A stretch of DNA of 64,000 nt from an uncultured Actinomycetes bacterium (GCA_937926105.1 CALANS010000136.1:1-64000), one strand, 5' to 3'; positions 9,951-19,925 are shown, counted from the stretch's first letter. The notes: generated by a model not told the origin, from the letters alone. Translations and numbers: made by a program.

Positions 9951-10876
9951 TGCTGCGTCCCCTCGGTCCCGGCGCTCGCGGCGCTGTTGGCGCTGTTGGC
10001 GCTGTCGGGGGGCCCGGCGTCGGCTCCGGATGCGCCCTCGCCGATGCCGGTGCGGGCCGCCCACAGCTCCGGGAAGAAGGTCAGATCCAGGGCGCGCTTG
10101 AGGAATGCCACCCCGGACGACCCGCCGGTGCCGCGCTTGTAGCCGATGATGCGCTCCACGGTCTTCATGTGGCGGAACCGCCAGGTCTGGAAGTTGTCCT
10201 CGATGTCGACCAGTTCCTCGCAGGTCTCATAGACATCCCACTGCTCGCGCGGGCGCGCGTAAATGTCGACGAACACGTCGACCAGCTCCTCGTCCAGGCT
10301 GTGCGGCGACGACCAATCCCGCTCCAGCAGCCGGTGCGGGATCGGATACCCACGGCGCGCGAGGAACTTCAGGAATTCGTCGTAGACGCTGGGGGAGTCC
10401 AGAGCGTCCCGGAGTTGTTGTTGCGCATCCGGATCGTGCCGGAAGACGGCCAGCATGGCGGCGTTCTTGTTGCCCAGCAGGAACTCCATCACCCGATACT
10501 GCAAGGACTGGAAGCCGGAGGAATGGCCGAGCAGCCCGCGGAACTGCGCGTACTCGCTAGGAGTAAGGGTGGCCAGCACCGACCACTGGTCGGTGAGCTG
10601 CTTCTGGATGTGCTTGATGCGCGCCAGCCGCTTGAGTGCCGGCCCGAGGTCGTCGGAGGCGATCAGGCGGATGGCCGAACGCAGCTCGTGCAGGACCAGC
10701 TTCATCCAGAGCTCGCTGGTCTGATGCTGAATGATGAACAGCATCTCGTCGTGATGGTCGGACACCGGGACCTGCGCGGACAGCAGCGTGTGCAGATGCA
10801 GGTAGCTGCCGTAGTTCATCGCGGCGACGTCCCGCTCGATCCCGTCTTCCAGCGGGCGCAGGTTGGGTGATGCCAT
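9947..10876 (-). CDS. kynA: Tryptophan 2,3-dioxygenase
   Basis: 309 residues. This heme enzyme opens the indole ring of L-tryptophan to give N-formylkynurenine. Family hallmarks seen: [27 protein letters not shown] (broken here only for description), [48 protein letters not shown] with the heme histidine, and the substrate loop KRGTGGSSG. The C-terminal tail ([20 protein letters not shown]) comes from a 9-bp repeat at about 9981-10005 and is variable tail sequence. First gene of kynA-kynU-paaX. A kynurenine formamidase gene is not seen nearby, so that step must be encoded elsewhere. Confidence 0.95.
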   Translation of the reverse strand: MASPNLRPLEDGIERDVAAMNYGSYLHLHTLLSAQVPVSDHHDEMLFIIQHQTSELWMKLVLHELRSAIRLIASDDLGPALKRLARIKHIQKQLTDQWSVLATLTPSEYAQFRGLLGHSSGFQSLQYRVMEFLLGNKNAAMLAVFRHDPDAQQQLRDALDSPSVYDEFLKFLARRGYPIPHRLLERDWSSPHSLDEELVDVFVDIYARPREQWDVYETCEELVDIEDNFQTWRFRHMKTVERIIGYKRGTGGSSGVAFLKRALDLTFFPELWAARTGIGEGASGADAGPPDSANSANSAASAGTEGTQQ

Positions 10877-10918
10877 GGTGTCCTCCGTGGCGGTGCTGAT
10901 GATGCTGGCTCTCCGACC

Positions 10919-10950
10919 ACCGTATTGTGATTACGTGACGATCGTCAAGT
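10919..10950 (-). promoter_or_regulatory. kynA promoter with palindromic operator
   Basis: TGACGATCGTCA at 10936-10947 is a perfect 12-bp palindrome, and with one mismatched pair it extends to 10933-10950. On the minus strand it overlaps a -35 candidate TTGACG (10948-10943), followed 18 bp later by TACGGT (10924-10919), about 43 bp before the kynA ATG. An operator over the -35 box fits repression, most simply by the operon's own PaaX protein. Flanking copies of a TGATGCTG/CAGCATCA inverted repeat lie at about 10899-10909 and 10951-10961. Confidence 0.6.
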
Positions 10951-11040
10951 ATCAGCATCATAGCCGTTGACAGCGCTCGGGCATCAGGACAGATGACCTC
11001 AGCGCCGAACACCCATCGCGGGCAACCCGCGGGGTCGACG

Positions 11041-14000
11041 TCACGTGGCGCGGACAACGTCGTCGTCCACCCGCAGCCTGCCCTCGAGCGCCGCCCGCCG
11101 CAGCGCTCGGTCCAACAGGGCTACCTGTGCCGCGGTTCTGCGGTGGAATCCGAACAGGCGCAGGGTTTCGGCTTCCAGTTGATCGCGTGAGACTCCGGCG
11201 CCTGCTACGCAAACGGCCACCATGGCGTTGCCGATCTCCCGGGCGCACACCTGCTCCAGCGGTCGGTCGGCCTGCCGCTCGGCGCAGCGAAATCCGGTCC
11301 ACGCCTCGGGATCCACCTCGTCCGGCCAGGCGAACTGCGGGTCGGCGGGGTCTCGGAAAACGCCGTCGGGCAGGCATTCCAGGATCGATGTGCGCCGCTC
11401 CGCCGATACCCGGCCGAGGTCGAATCCGCCGGCGACCAGCTTGGCCAGACGGTCGACGTGCACCGGGCCCTCCGCATCGATGGCGGCACGCAACGCCCGA
11501 GCGACCTGCTCGGCGGCGTCGGGCGCCGGGAGCCGATCCAGCACGTGCCGGCCGCCCAGGTAACCGGAGATCCACGGGGTGAAGACCGCATCCGTGGCGC
11601 GCGCGGCCTCGCGTTCCTCCGGCGCGGTGCCGTGGCGTTCCGGCGGGACATCGGCTGCGGCTGGGTCGGGCGACGGCCGGCCATCGGGAGCCGACGCGTC
11701 GCCATGATCGTGATCGCTCGATGACGCCGCCCCCGCCGCAGTGGCCAGGCTTGGCTTGGCGGGGTCAGCACCCGGCGCACCGTTCGCGAGTGCGCCGGCA
11801 CCCTCCGGCATCCGCGTCGCGGCCTGCAGGCGGTCCAGCACCCCCTGCCTGTCCCGCAACCAGTCCGGTAGCCAGACGCGCTGCACCGCGGGCCAGCGCA
11901 TCAGCTCCGACAGCACGTGGACGGGCAGTCCGTCGCGATCGCCCACGGTGCGACGCGCCGCCCATGCCGGCCCGTCCAGCAGGACCGCCACCCGCGGGCC
12001 GGACGGAGCCTGGTCGGAGCCGTCTGCGGCCCCTAGCACCAGATCCAGGGTGAAACCGGACAGACCGACGTTGCGCAGCACCGTCAGCCCACGTTCGGCG
12101 GCGGCGGCGGCAACCTCGTCCCGGTGCCGGTCCGGAGCCGGTGCCCGGGGCGAGGCACCCATCGCCGCTTCCGCTCCGGACCGTGCCAGATCCAGATAGG
12201 CACGCAGATCCTTGATGCCCTGGGACGTGGTCTGCTCGGCGCGCAGGTCCTCCGGGTCGAACGAGGAGAACACCAGCACCTGCCGGCGGGCCCTGGTGAT
12301 CGCCACGTTGAGCCGTCGCTCACCGCCGATCTGGTTCAGTGGACCGAAGTTCAGTGGCAGCACGCCCCGCGCATTGGCGGAGAACGCGGTGGAGAACAGA
12401 ATCACGTCTCGCTCGTCGCCCTGCACGTTCTCCAGGTTCTTGACGAACAACCCCGCGCCGTCGGTGCGGTCCAGTGCCGCCTCGATGCGGTCGTCGTCCA
12501 GGTCACGCAGCAGCGCCTCGATCAGCGTGCGCTGCGGGGCATTGAACGTCACCACCCCGATCGACGGCAGCGTATCGGGGTCCGCATCGAATCGCCGGCG
12601 GATCTCGGCGACCACTGCCTCGGCCTCGATCGGATTGGTACGCAGCAGCTTTCCAGCATCCGAGCGCAGGAAATGGCCGTCCAGCCGGATCAGGCTCACC
12701 CCGTGACCATGCACCCCCGGATCGGCGGTGCCATGCAACGGTGACGGGAACGTCGAGAGCCGGTCGGCGTAGTAGTGCCGGTTGGAGAAGGCGATCAGCG
12801 ACTCGTCCTGCGATCGGTAGTGCCAGGACAGCCAGCGGCGCGGTACTCCGGCCTGCACGCACTCCGAGAGAATGGACTCCTCGTCGGGCACGGCGAGCAG
12901 GTCTGCCGCCGACTCCCGGTCCGCCGCGGCGGGATTCGAGCCGTCCAGCCGATCGGCCAGGGAGTCTGCCATCGACTCCGCGACCGACGTCGGTGGCATT
13001 TGCTTGGAATCGCCCACCACCACGGCGGCCCTCGCCCGCCCCAGCCCCCCGATGGCATCCGCCACCCGGATCTGGGAGGCCTCGTCGAACACCACCAGGT
13101 CGAACAGACCGGGTTGCGGCGGGAAGAATCGGGCCAGTGAATCCGGGCTGACCAGCATGCACGGCATCACGGCGGTGACGAGGTCGCCGTAGCGCGCCAG
13201 CAGCGGTCGCACCGCCAAGCCGCGCCGCCGCTTGGCAAGCTCCCGGCCCAGCTCGCCGACTTGGCCGAAACTTGAGGTGACGTCGAAGGTTCGGGATCCG
13301 ACAAGGCCGTCCGGAATGGCGCTCGCGAGGTGCCGGCGGACTCGCTGCGAGGCGTCGGCGAATCGGCGCACCGCACGGTCCTGCGTCATCGCATCGAAGC
13401 CATCCAGGCCAGTGGCGGCGGCGCGCTCCCCGAGTGAGGTCGTGGCGAGGCCGGCATCGAAGGCTCGCGCCGCCTGGATCGCCGGAATCGCGCCCGACAG
13501 TAGCAGCGCGCGGGCCCGGAGCAGCCCGGCCGCGCGGAGCGGCTGCAGGTGCGTCAGCAGCGCCAGATAGCGCCGGAGGTCCGGCTGGCCGGGTCGGTCG
13601 GGCTGCCGGTGTTTGCCGGTGCGCCGCCAGCCGGCGAGCAGACCGCCGCCGGCCCAGGCGGCGAAAGGAACATCCCCACCGCACATTTCGGCCAGGTCGG
13701 CCAGCGCCGACGATAACCTTCCCAGGGCGTCCCGATCGTCCAGGCCCACCACGGCGCGGCTGTCCAGCAGACGGCGCACCGCCTGCCGGAACGGCTCGGG
13801 ATCCCGCAGTGCCACGCCCTCCCGGTCGCGCAGCGCCGCGGTGTTGGAGGCCCAAGCCAGCCACTCGATGCGCTCGTCCAACCATCGCCGGCCGTCGGCG
13901 ACCAGCGGGTTCCACCCGTCCGGCGGCTGTAGACCCGGCACCTGCGCGACCCGCACCTGCAGCCGGATGATCTGCTGCCATACGGCGACGAGTTTGCCGG

Positions 14001-17000
14001 TGAGGACAGCGATCTGCTTGCGCGGCACCGTCATCGAGTCCCGCAGCGCCGGTTGCAGCCGCGCGAGAACTGCGAGCTGGCGCTTCTTGCGGCCGAACCA
14101 GGAGGAGGCATCCGCCGCGCGGGCATCGGCGTTGATGGCGTCGACCGGCAGTGCGAACACCTCCGGCGTGGCGATGTCCAGGCCCGGATGAGCAGTGCTC
14201 GCGAAGGCCGCCACGGCCGCCCGAACCTCTTCGGCGTCGCGCCGCCACCGGTCGGTGACGACCAGGTCGAGCAGCGCCAGGTCGACCGCGAAGCCCCCGG
14301 CGAACCGAGCCAGATCTGCGATGTCCGAAGGGGTCCGGGCCACTGCCAGCGCGGCACCGACCTCCGGGCCGGCGACCGGATACTTCAGGGCGGTGTCTAC
14401 CGCCTGGGTGGCCTCGGCCAGCGCTGCAGCGTCGATGCCCGACGGGTCGGCCGGGTCGACGAACCCCCAGGGATGATTCGCAGCGGGATGCGCCGGATCG
14501 GCGACGTCGGGCAGCGACGCGAGGGCGGCGCGGACGGCCGCCAGGTCGACATCCGGTGCCGCCACGGCGGTGTGCGGAATCGGCAGCTCCGGCCCGTCGC
14601 CCACCGCCAGCGACTGAGTGTGCGCCGAGTAGAACGACAGCCCCGCGGCGTTCCGGCGGTGCAGCCGCTCGGCATATCGGGCCAGTTGCCCGGCCGCGGA
14701 GTCCAAGTCCTGCTGGGCGGCGGACAGCCCCTGCGGGTCGGCGGCGACCCGCAACTCCAGCGCGGCTCGGATCTGCGCTCGCACAATCGCGGGTTTGGCA
14801 CCCTTGTCGTGCAGATCCAGGCAGAACGGTGCCAGCCCGATCTCCGCCAGCCGGCGAGTCACCACGTCGAGCGCGGCGCGCTTCTCGGCGATGAACAGCA
14901 CGCGCCGGCCGCTCGCCACGGCGTGTGCCAGCAGGTTGGTGATGGTCTGCGACTTTCCGGTCCCCGGAGGCCCCTCCAGCACGAAGGTGTGGCCCGCGGT
15001 GGCCGCGTCGACCGCGTCGACCTGCGAGGCGTCGGCGGCGATGGGCAGCGACGCCGCGAGTGCATCCAGATCCGGTGCATGATCGAGGTCGCTCACGGGG
15101 TCGGTGAACATTCCAGTCGGGTCGGCGATCAGATGGTGCACCAAGGGATTTCGGGCCAGGTCGGACCAGTGCTCGTCCAGATCCTTCCAGAGCCGGAACT
15201 TGGCGAAGGCGAGCAGCGCAAGGCTGGCGGTCTGCTCCACGCGGTAGTTCAGGCCCGCCCCGGCCAAGGCCGTGCGCAACGCCCGGAACGCCGCGTCCAG
15301 GTCGATCCCGGCCGAGTCCTCGCTCGGCTCGGCGAGTCCCGGGATGGATAGACCGTGCACCTGACGAAGCTTTTCCAGCAGGCAGAAGTTCGGGGTCGAG
15401 GTGCCGGCCTCGTCCAGCTCGATGTGGTAGTCGCCGCGCCGCGATCGGGGTGAGAGCACCACCGGCACCAGCACCACCGGCGATCGGAGTTCGCGTCCGT
15501 CCAGGTTCCACATCAGGGTACCCAGCGCGAGATACAGGTGATTGGCGCCCGTTTCCTCCGCGATGGTGCGGGCGCGGTAGGCCAGCGAGCGCATCCGTCC
15601 GACGTAACCGTCGGTGGGGATATCGGTGTAGGCGGCGTGCTTGGTCGACAGCAGATCGGCGCGCTGCTCCTCGGTGAGGTCCCGGCCGGACCGGATGCCG
15701 CGACGCAGTTGAACGTCGGAGAGCCGGTCGGCGGGCAGCAGCGTGATGGCTCCCCCGGCGTTGACGGTGTCCTCCAACGCGGCGAGCATGCCTGGCGGGA
15801 CGGCCAGCGGGAGCGCCCCGCGCCCGGTGTAGTTGAGCAGGCGATTACGCAGTGACAAATCCAGCAGAGAGTTCTTCCATTGCGTCACCCGGGCCGGTAT
15901 CGGCGGTGCCGGGGTCGCCCCACCGGGTTCGATTTGCCTTGCCGGCGCGCGCGTATCGGCAGCTCCCGATGCGACGCCGGCTGCCGCGTCGGTCATCGGG
16001 AGCGGGGTGCCGCCGGAGATTCCCGTCACCGCTACGCGGTCCGCGCCGTTTTCGATCACGCCATCCCGGTCCGCTGGCCGGCACTCGATCCACTGCGGGG
16101 AGCCGTCCGGCGCGGTGACCAGTACCGGCAACGGGTCGATCCGGTCCCGTCGGGCGGCCGCCACATCGAGGACGCCGAGCACGTCCGCCAGGTCGCCGTG
16201 CAACGGCGGGCGGCAAGCCGCGACAGCCCGGGCGAACGTGTCGGTCACGGGATCGCCGGCAGTGCCGGCGACGACGGCCACATCCAGGCAGCCGATCAGG
16301 CCAAGGTCGACCAGGTTGACCACTCCGTCGACGTCGGTCACGGCGGCCGCCGGCAGCGTCCGGTCCTCGCGCCAATAGCCGAGCAGGGGGCGGGCGCCGG
16401 TGATCCAGATCAGCGGGTGCAGACCGCGCCGCTCCAGGCAGGCTGCCACCAGCGCGGCCAGATCCAACGCCGTGCCCGCACCGTCGCCCAGAACCTGTGT
16501 GGGCGTGCGGATCTGTTGCGGCTCCTGCGGCCAACCCGGGCCGGGGTCGGCCAGCCGGATGCGCCGGGCGCCGACCGCGTCCACGATCGCCCGCACTCGC
16601 TCGTCCACTCGTTCCGGCTCGATCGGGTACCCGTCGGTCGGCCGGCCGACCGGGAGCGCGGCGCTGGTATCGAGACCGACCTCCGATTCCAGCGGTCGCG
16701 CGGCCTCGGTCAGTATCGCGTCGACCGCCGGGTCCTGCGGCAGCACGTGCGCGGCGAGCAGTTCCAGCGCCAGCGGGACCGGACGGGCGACCCACTGGCC
16801 GCCGCCGAGCACGGTAACCGGGCACTCGGCGACGGCCACCTCATGCTCGTCGACCAGCACCGAGGCTCGCAGCGTGGCGGCGACCGGTGCCGGCAACCGG
16901 GCGACGGCGGTGGGATCCAGTAGCGCCGGGACGGTGGGCGCGACGGTGCCGGCGGCCGGCAGCTCGACTGGGACGGTGACGGAGCCCACCACGACCGGCC

Positions 17001-17217
17001 CGATCGACGCGAGGTTCGCGGGTTGCTCGGCGGCGACGCCCTGCCCCGCCGACACGGTCACCCGCAACTGGGCGGCGACCGCGGCGAGCCCCGCGGGCCC
17101 GGCGGTGCAGACCTGCAGGGATTCGAGCACCCCGACGCCGCAGTGCGCCATGGCCTGGGTCAGCACCGGCATCGCCGTCACCCGCAGGCCGATCCGGGGT
17201 TCCGCCGAATCGGCCAC
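11041..17217 (-). CDS. Giant DUF4011 / SF1 helicase / MTES_1575-like nuclease / DUF3320 protein
   Basis: 2058 residues from a GTG at 17217, chosen because AGGAGGTG sits 6 bases upstream; an ATG at 17289 has no such site. The order is: N-terminal beta-rich region with a transglutaminase-like segment (about 230-370), a DUF4011 start motif (WKNSLLDLSLRNRLLNY, about 470), Walker A EGPPGTGKSQTITNLLAHA (about 745), Walker B VVFDEASQI (about 1375), VVGDSKQMPP, and helicase motifs LSWHYRSQDESLIAFSN, VQGDERDVILFS and NVAITRARRQVLVFS. A restriction-endonuclease-fold segment (about 1700-1795) and a DUF3320 C-terminus (about 1870-2055) follow. Single proteins with DUF4011, helicase and Vsr-like nuclease have been reported as anti-phage systems (Hhe type, from memory). 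The nuclease motif is altered (VLLDG where ECDG is usual). Confidence 0.85.
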   Translation of the reverse strand: MADSAEPRIGLRVTAMPVLTQAMAHCGVGVLESLQVCTAGPAGLAAVAAQLRVTVSAGQGVAAEQPANLASIGPVVVGSVTVPVELPAAGTVAPTVPALLDPTAVARLPAPVAATLRASVLVDEHEVAVAECPVTVLGGGQWVARPVPLALELLAAHVLPQDPAVDAILTEAARPLESEVGLDTSAALPVGRPTDGYPIEPERVDERVRAIVDAVGARRIRLADPGPGWPQEPQQIRTPTQVLGDGAGTALDLAALVAACLERRGLHPLIWITGARPLLGYWREDRTLPAAAVTDVDGVVNLVDLGLIGCLDVAVVAGTAGDPVTDTFARAVAACRPPLHGDLADVLGVLDVAAARRDRIDPLPVLVTAPDGSPQWIECRPADRDGVIENGADRVAVTGISGGTPLPMTDAAAGVASGAADTRAPARQIEPGGATPAPPIPARVTQWKNSLLDLSLRNRLLNYTGRGALPLAVPPGMLAALEDTVNAGGAITLLPADRLSDVQLRRGIRSGRDLTEEQRADLLSTKHAAYTDIPTDGYVGRMRSLAYRARTIAEETGANHLYLALGTLMWNLDGRELRSPVVLVPVVLSPRSRRGDYHIELDEAGTSTPNFCLLEKLRQVHGLSIPGLAEPSEDSAGIDLDAAFRALRTALAGAGLNYRVEQTASLALLAFAKFRLWKDLDEHWSDLARNPLVHHLIADPTGMFTDPVSDLDHAPDLDALAASLPIAADASQVDAVDAATAGHTFVLEGPPGTGKSQTITNLLAHAVASGRRVLFIAEKRAALDVVTRRLAEIGLAPFCLDLHDKGAKPAIVRAQIRAALELRVAADPQGLSAAQQDLDSAAGQLARYAERLHRRNAAGLSFYSAHTQSLAVGDGPELPIPHTAVAAPDVDLAAVRAALASLPDVADPAHPAANHPWGFVDPADPSGIDAAALAEATQAVDTALKYPVAGPEVGAALAVARTPSDIADLARFAGGFAVDLALLDLVVTDRWRRDAEEVRAAVAAFASTAHPGLDIATPEVFALPVDAINADARAADASSWFGRKKRQLAVLARLQPALRDSMTVPRKQIAVLTGKLVAVWQQIIRLQVRVAQVPGLQPPDGWNPLVADGRRWLDERIEWLAWASNTAALRDREGVALRDPEPFRQAVRRLLDSRAVVGLDDRDALGRLSSALADLAEMCGGDVPFAAWAGGGLLAGWRRTGKHRQPDRPGQPDLRRYLALLTHLQPLRAAGLLRARALLLSGAIPAIQAARAFDAGLATTSLGERAAATGLDGFDAMTQDRAVRRFADASQRVRRHLASAIPDGLVGSRTFDVTSSFGQVGELGRELAKRRRGLAVRPLLARYGDLVTAVMPCMLVSPDSLARFFPPQPGLFDLVVFDEASQIRVADAIGGLGRARAAVVVGDSKQMPPTSVAESMADSLADRLDGSNPAAADRESAADLLAVPDEESILSECVQAGVPRRWLSWHYRSQDESLIAFSNRHYYADRLSTFPSPLHGTADPGVHGHGVSLIRLDGHFLRSDAGKLLRTNPIEAEAVVAEIRRRFDADPDTLPSIGVVTFNAPQRTLIEALLRDLDDDRIEAALDRTDGAGLFVKNLENVQGDERDVILFSTAFSANARGVLPLNFGPLNQIGGERRLNVAITRARRQVLVFSSFDPEDLRAEQTTSQGIKDLRAYLDLARSGAEAAMGASPRAPAPDRHRDEVAAAAAERGLTVLRNVGLSGFTLDLVLGAADGSDQAPSGPRVAVLLDGPAWAARRTVGDRDGLPVHVLSELMRWPAVQRVWLPDWLRDRQGVLDRLQAATRMPEGAGALANGAPGADPAKPSLATAAGAASSSDHDHGDASAPDGRPSPDPAAADVPPERHGTAPEEREAARATDAVFTPWISGYLGGRHVLDRLPAPDAAEQVARALRAAIDAEGPVHVDRLAKLVAGGFDLGRVSAERRTSILECLPDGVFRDPADPQFAWPDEVDPEAWTGFRCAERQADRPLEQVCAREIGNAMVAVCVAGAGVSRDQLEAETLRLFGFHRRTAAQVALLDRALRRAALEGRLRVDDDVVRAT

Positions 17218-17457
17218 CGGTGGCACCTCCTGACCGGATCCGGGCGCCGGTGCTGCCCGGCGGCGTTGTCCGCGGACCCCGACCTGCATTCTGGCCCATC
17301 ACGCCGGGCGTCATGCCCCGGGCGGTGCCGGCACCGGGCCATGGCACCGACCTGCGCGGTGGTCGGAGCAGTTCTACCGTCGAGGCGCGGGCGCCCGATC
17401 CGCGGGACGGGCTGGGCCACCGAACGGTAGATCGATGAGAGGGAGCGCGAACGTCAG

Positions 17458-18225
17458 ATGTTGTTGCAGGGCAAGACCATGATCGTCACAGGTGGGAACT
17501 CCGGCATCGGGGAGGGCATCGTGCTCGCCGCCGCGGCGGAGGGCGCGAACATCGTCATCGACTACGTGGCGCACCCCGACGAGACGAAGGAGATCATCGA
17601 CAAGATCCACGCCGCCGGTGGCAAGGCCGTCGGAGTCAAGGCGGACGTGTCCAGGATCGTCGATGTGGCGTCGATGGTGGACACCGCCGTCAGCCGGTTC
17701 GGCCGGCTGGACGTGCTGGTCAACAACGCGGGCATGGAAACCCGCACTTCGGTGCTGGACACCACCGAGCAGCAGTACGACACGGTGATGGCCGTGAACC
17801 TCAAGAGCGCCTTCTTCGGCACTCAGCTGGCCGCTAAACAGTTCATCGCGCAGGGCGGCGGCGGGATGATCATCAACATCTCCTCGGTCCACGAGGACTG
17901 GCCGATGCCGGGCAACACCCCCTACTGCGTGTCCAAGGGCGGCATGCGGATGCTGACCCGCACGGCCGGCGTCGAGCTCGGCAAGCACGGCATCCGGATC
18001 GTCAATGTGGGGCCGGGCGCCGTGGACACCCCCATCAACGCCACGACCGAGAGCGACCCGGCGAAGCTGACGGCGCTCAACGCCGCCATCCCGCTGGGGC
18101 GGATGGCCGAGCCGGACGAGATTGCCCAGACCGTCGTGTTTCTCGCCTCCGACAAGGCGCGATACCTCACGGCCACGTCGATCTTCGTGGACGGCGGCAT
18201 CATGCAGGGCAGCGTCGGACTGTGA
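17458..18225 (+). CDS. SDR-family oxidoreductase (glucose 1-dehydrogenase-like)
   Basis: 255 residues, the normal length of a classical short-chain dehydrogenase. The cofactor motif TGGNSGIG is at about 11-18, NNAG at about 89-92, the catalytic serine in ISSVHEDWP (about 142) and the YCVSK pair at about 156-160. The VHEDWP segment and the C-terminal FVDGGIMQGS tail match glucose 1-dehydrogenase-like members, but substrates of this family cannot be read from sequence. The 240-bp gap upstream is shared with the divergent giant helicase gene. A GAGGGAG site lies upstream of the ATG. Confidence 0.88.
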   Translation: MLLQGKTMIVTGGNSGIGEGIVLAAAAEGANIVIDYVAHPDETKEIIDKIHAAGGKAVGVKADVSRIVDVASMVDTAVSRFGRLDVLVNNAGMETRTSVLDTTEQQYDTVMAVNLKSAFFGTQLAAKQFIAQGGGGMIINISSVHEDWPMPGNTPYCVSKGGMRMLTRTAGVELGKHGIRIVNVGPGAVDTPINATTESDPAKLTALNAAIPLGRMAEPDEIAQTVVFLASDKARYLTATSIFVDGGIMQGSVGL

Positions 18226-18250
18226 GGGCGGGGCGGGCATGCGCCGGTTG

Positions 18251-18277
18251 GAGACGCTGGAGACGCTGAAGACGCTG
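18251..18277. repeat. Three 9-bp direct repeats (GAGACGCTG)
   Basis: Two exact copies and one near copy of GAGACGCTG lie 25 bp after the SDR stop. The surrounding 18226-18471 region holds no other recognisable feature. Confidence 0.8.
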
Positions 18278-18471
18278 TAGATCGCTTCGGCGGCCAGCCG
18301 CAGCATGCGTCGTGTGCCCGCAGGCCCTTGTCGGAGACGAGGTCCACGAAAACGCCGAGGACGGCTTCGATACAGGCCGGCCCGTGGGCCCAGATGTGCC
18401 GCTCGCGATAATGCCCCCAGCGTGGGCCGCCCGGTGGGGGTGACCCCGAGCCCTCGGACGGGAGTCCCCAC

Positions 18472-19695
18472 ATGCGAACGGTGCTGCGATCGGTGACGGT
18501 CTTCGACGGGACCGGATCGGACCCGTTCTCCGCCGACGTGGGGATCGAGGATGGGGTGATCACCGACGTCGGTCCCGACCTGACCGCCGCGGATGGCGAC
18601 ACCGTGCTCGACCTGGCCGGTCACACCGTGCTGCCGGGGCTGATCGACTGCCACGTGCACGCCGTCGCCTCCGGCAAGGATCCCCTGGCGCTGATGCAGG
18701 AGCCGTTCTCCTACCAGTTTTATGCCGCGCAGCAGAACCTGCAGCGCACCCTGGACGTGGGGGTCACGACGGTCCGGGACGCCGGCGGCGCCGACCTGGG
18801 GATGAAACAGGCCACGGCCGAAGGCCTGATCGACGGGCCGGACATCGTGCCCGCCATCGCGATCCTCGGCCAGACCGGGGGGCACACCGACGGCTGGACC
18901 GTGCACGGAGACGTGCACCGGATGATGGTGCCGCACCCTGGCCGCCCGGCCGGCGTGGTGGATGGACCGGACCAGATGCGGGTGCGGGTCCGCGAGCTGA
19001 TCCGGGCCGGCGCCGAAGTGATCAAGGTCTGCACCTCAGGCGGAGTGCTCTCGCCCCGCGACGATCCCCGTCACCCGCAGTTCACCCTGGAGGAGCTGCA
19101 GGTCTGCGTGGCCGAAGCCGCGGCTGTCGGCATCCCGGTGATGGCGCACGCCCAGGGCAAGCCCGGGATCATGAACGCGCTGCGCGCCGGCGTGGCCTCC
19201 ATCGAGCACGGCATCTTCGCCGACGAGGAGTGCTTCGAGCTGATGGGGCAGACCGGGGCGTTCCTGGTCCCGACGCTGCTGGCACCGGTCGCGCTGATTC
19301 AGGCCATCGATGCCGGGTCGCGGGTGCCGGCGGCGGTGGAGGCCAAGGCACGCGCCGTGGTCGACACGCACCGGGAGATGACCGCCGCAGCCGTCCGGGC
19401 CGGGGTGCGGATCGCGATGGGCACCGACTCCGGTGTGTTCGCGCATGGACGCAACATCGAGGAGCTGCGGCTGATGGTCGGCGTCGGGATGAGCCCGGTG
19501 CAGGCGCTGGTCGCCGCCACCTCGTCGGCCGCCGAACTGCTGCGTCTGCCCGACCGGGGCGTCGTCGCGTCGGGTCGGCGGGCGGACCTGGTGGTGGTCG
19601 ACGGCGACCTCTTCGACCTGGATACCTTCACCGACCGGCTGACGCACGTGTTCAAGGCCGGAAAGCTGGTGCGCCGGCACGGGGAGGCCGCCTGA
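18472..19695 (+). CDS. Metal-dependent amidohydrolase (imidazolonepropionase/prolidase-like)
   Basis: 407 residues. Metal-site motifs of the amidohydrolase superfamily are all present: HVH at 61-63 (LIDCHVHA), the lysine in VIKVCTSGG (about 184), histidines in MAHAQG (about 224) and SIEHG (about 244), and the aspartate in MGTDSG (about 317). The overall pattern, including TVRDAGG and EELQVCVAEA, fits the group annotated as Xaa-Pro dipeptidase or organophosphate-acid-anhydrase-like hydrolases. The real substrate is unknown. No partner gene is adjacent: it converges with the spermidine-synthase-like gene across a long hairpin. Confidence 0.88.
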   Translation: MRTVLRSVTVFDGTGSDPFSADVGIEDGVITDVGPDLTAADGDTVLDLAGHTVLPGLIDCHVHAVASGKDPLALMQEPFSYQFYAAQQNLQRTLDVGVTTVRDAGGADLGMKQATAEGLIDGPDIVPAIAILGQTGGHTDGWTVHGDVHRMMVPHPGRPAGVVDGPDQMRVRVRELIRAGAEVIKVCTSGGVLSPRDDPRHPQFTLEELQVCVAEAAAVGIPVMAHAQGKPGIMNALRAGVASIEHGIFADEECFELMGQTGAFLVPTLLAPVALIQAIDAGSRVPAAVEAKARAVVDTHREMTAAAVRAGVRIAMGTDSGVFAHGRNIEELRLMVGVGMSPVQALVAATSSAAELLRLPDRGVVASGRRADLVVVDGDLFDLDTFTDRLTHVFKAGKLVRRHGEAA

Positions 19696-19724
19696 CTGTT
19701 CGTTCGGCTCGACTGGTCACTATT

Positions 19725-19790
19725 CGCACCTCGTCGCGATCTTGAGACCAGCGACCTGCAGAAACGGGTTCAAGATCCCCACGAGGTGCG
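19725..19790. repeat. Long intergenic inverted repeat (21-bp arms, 18 matching)
   Basis: The arm at 19725-19745 (CGCACCTCGT, 3 changed bases, GATCTTGA) pairs with 19770-19790. Further pairs CC/GG inside shrink the loop. It lies between two convergent genes, so it could end transcription from both sides, but there is no T-run. Unlike a plain terminator the stem is long and the outer half is perfect, more like a REP or MITE-type palindrome. Confidence 0.85.
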
Positions 19791-19925
19791 ATTCTTGCGC
19801 CCTCTGTGGTGCGGCCGTGTCTCAGCTGGCGGTTTGAACCGCAGCCGCCCGCCGCCGCCCGCCGCCGCAAGGCGATGATCGCCGGCAGTCCCGTACGCGC
19901 AGCGCGGCGAACCGCACCGGTGCTG

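Noticed and set aside
9951..10064. 38-residue extension of kynureninase
   Set aside because: It reads through kynA in another frame and is Arg/Gln repeat sequence; the ATGA overlap start is far better.
12503..15511. 1002-residue open frame inside the giant helicase gene
   Set aside because: Composition is Arg/Gly/Ala-rich with no domain; it is an open frame caused by high GC, nested in a gene with clear helicase motifs.
17218..17289. Longer start (ATG) of the giant helicase
   Set aside because: The GTG at 17217 has an AGGAGGTG ribosome site 6 bases upstream; the longer start has none and adds an Arg-rich leader.
18226..18471. Possible small gene between the SDR and amidohydrolase genes
   Set aside because: Open frames here are shadows with repeated nonamers and no start site or similarity.
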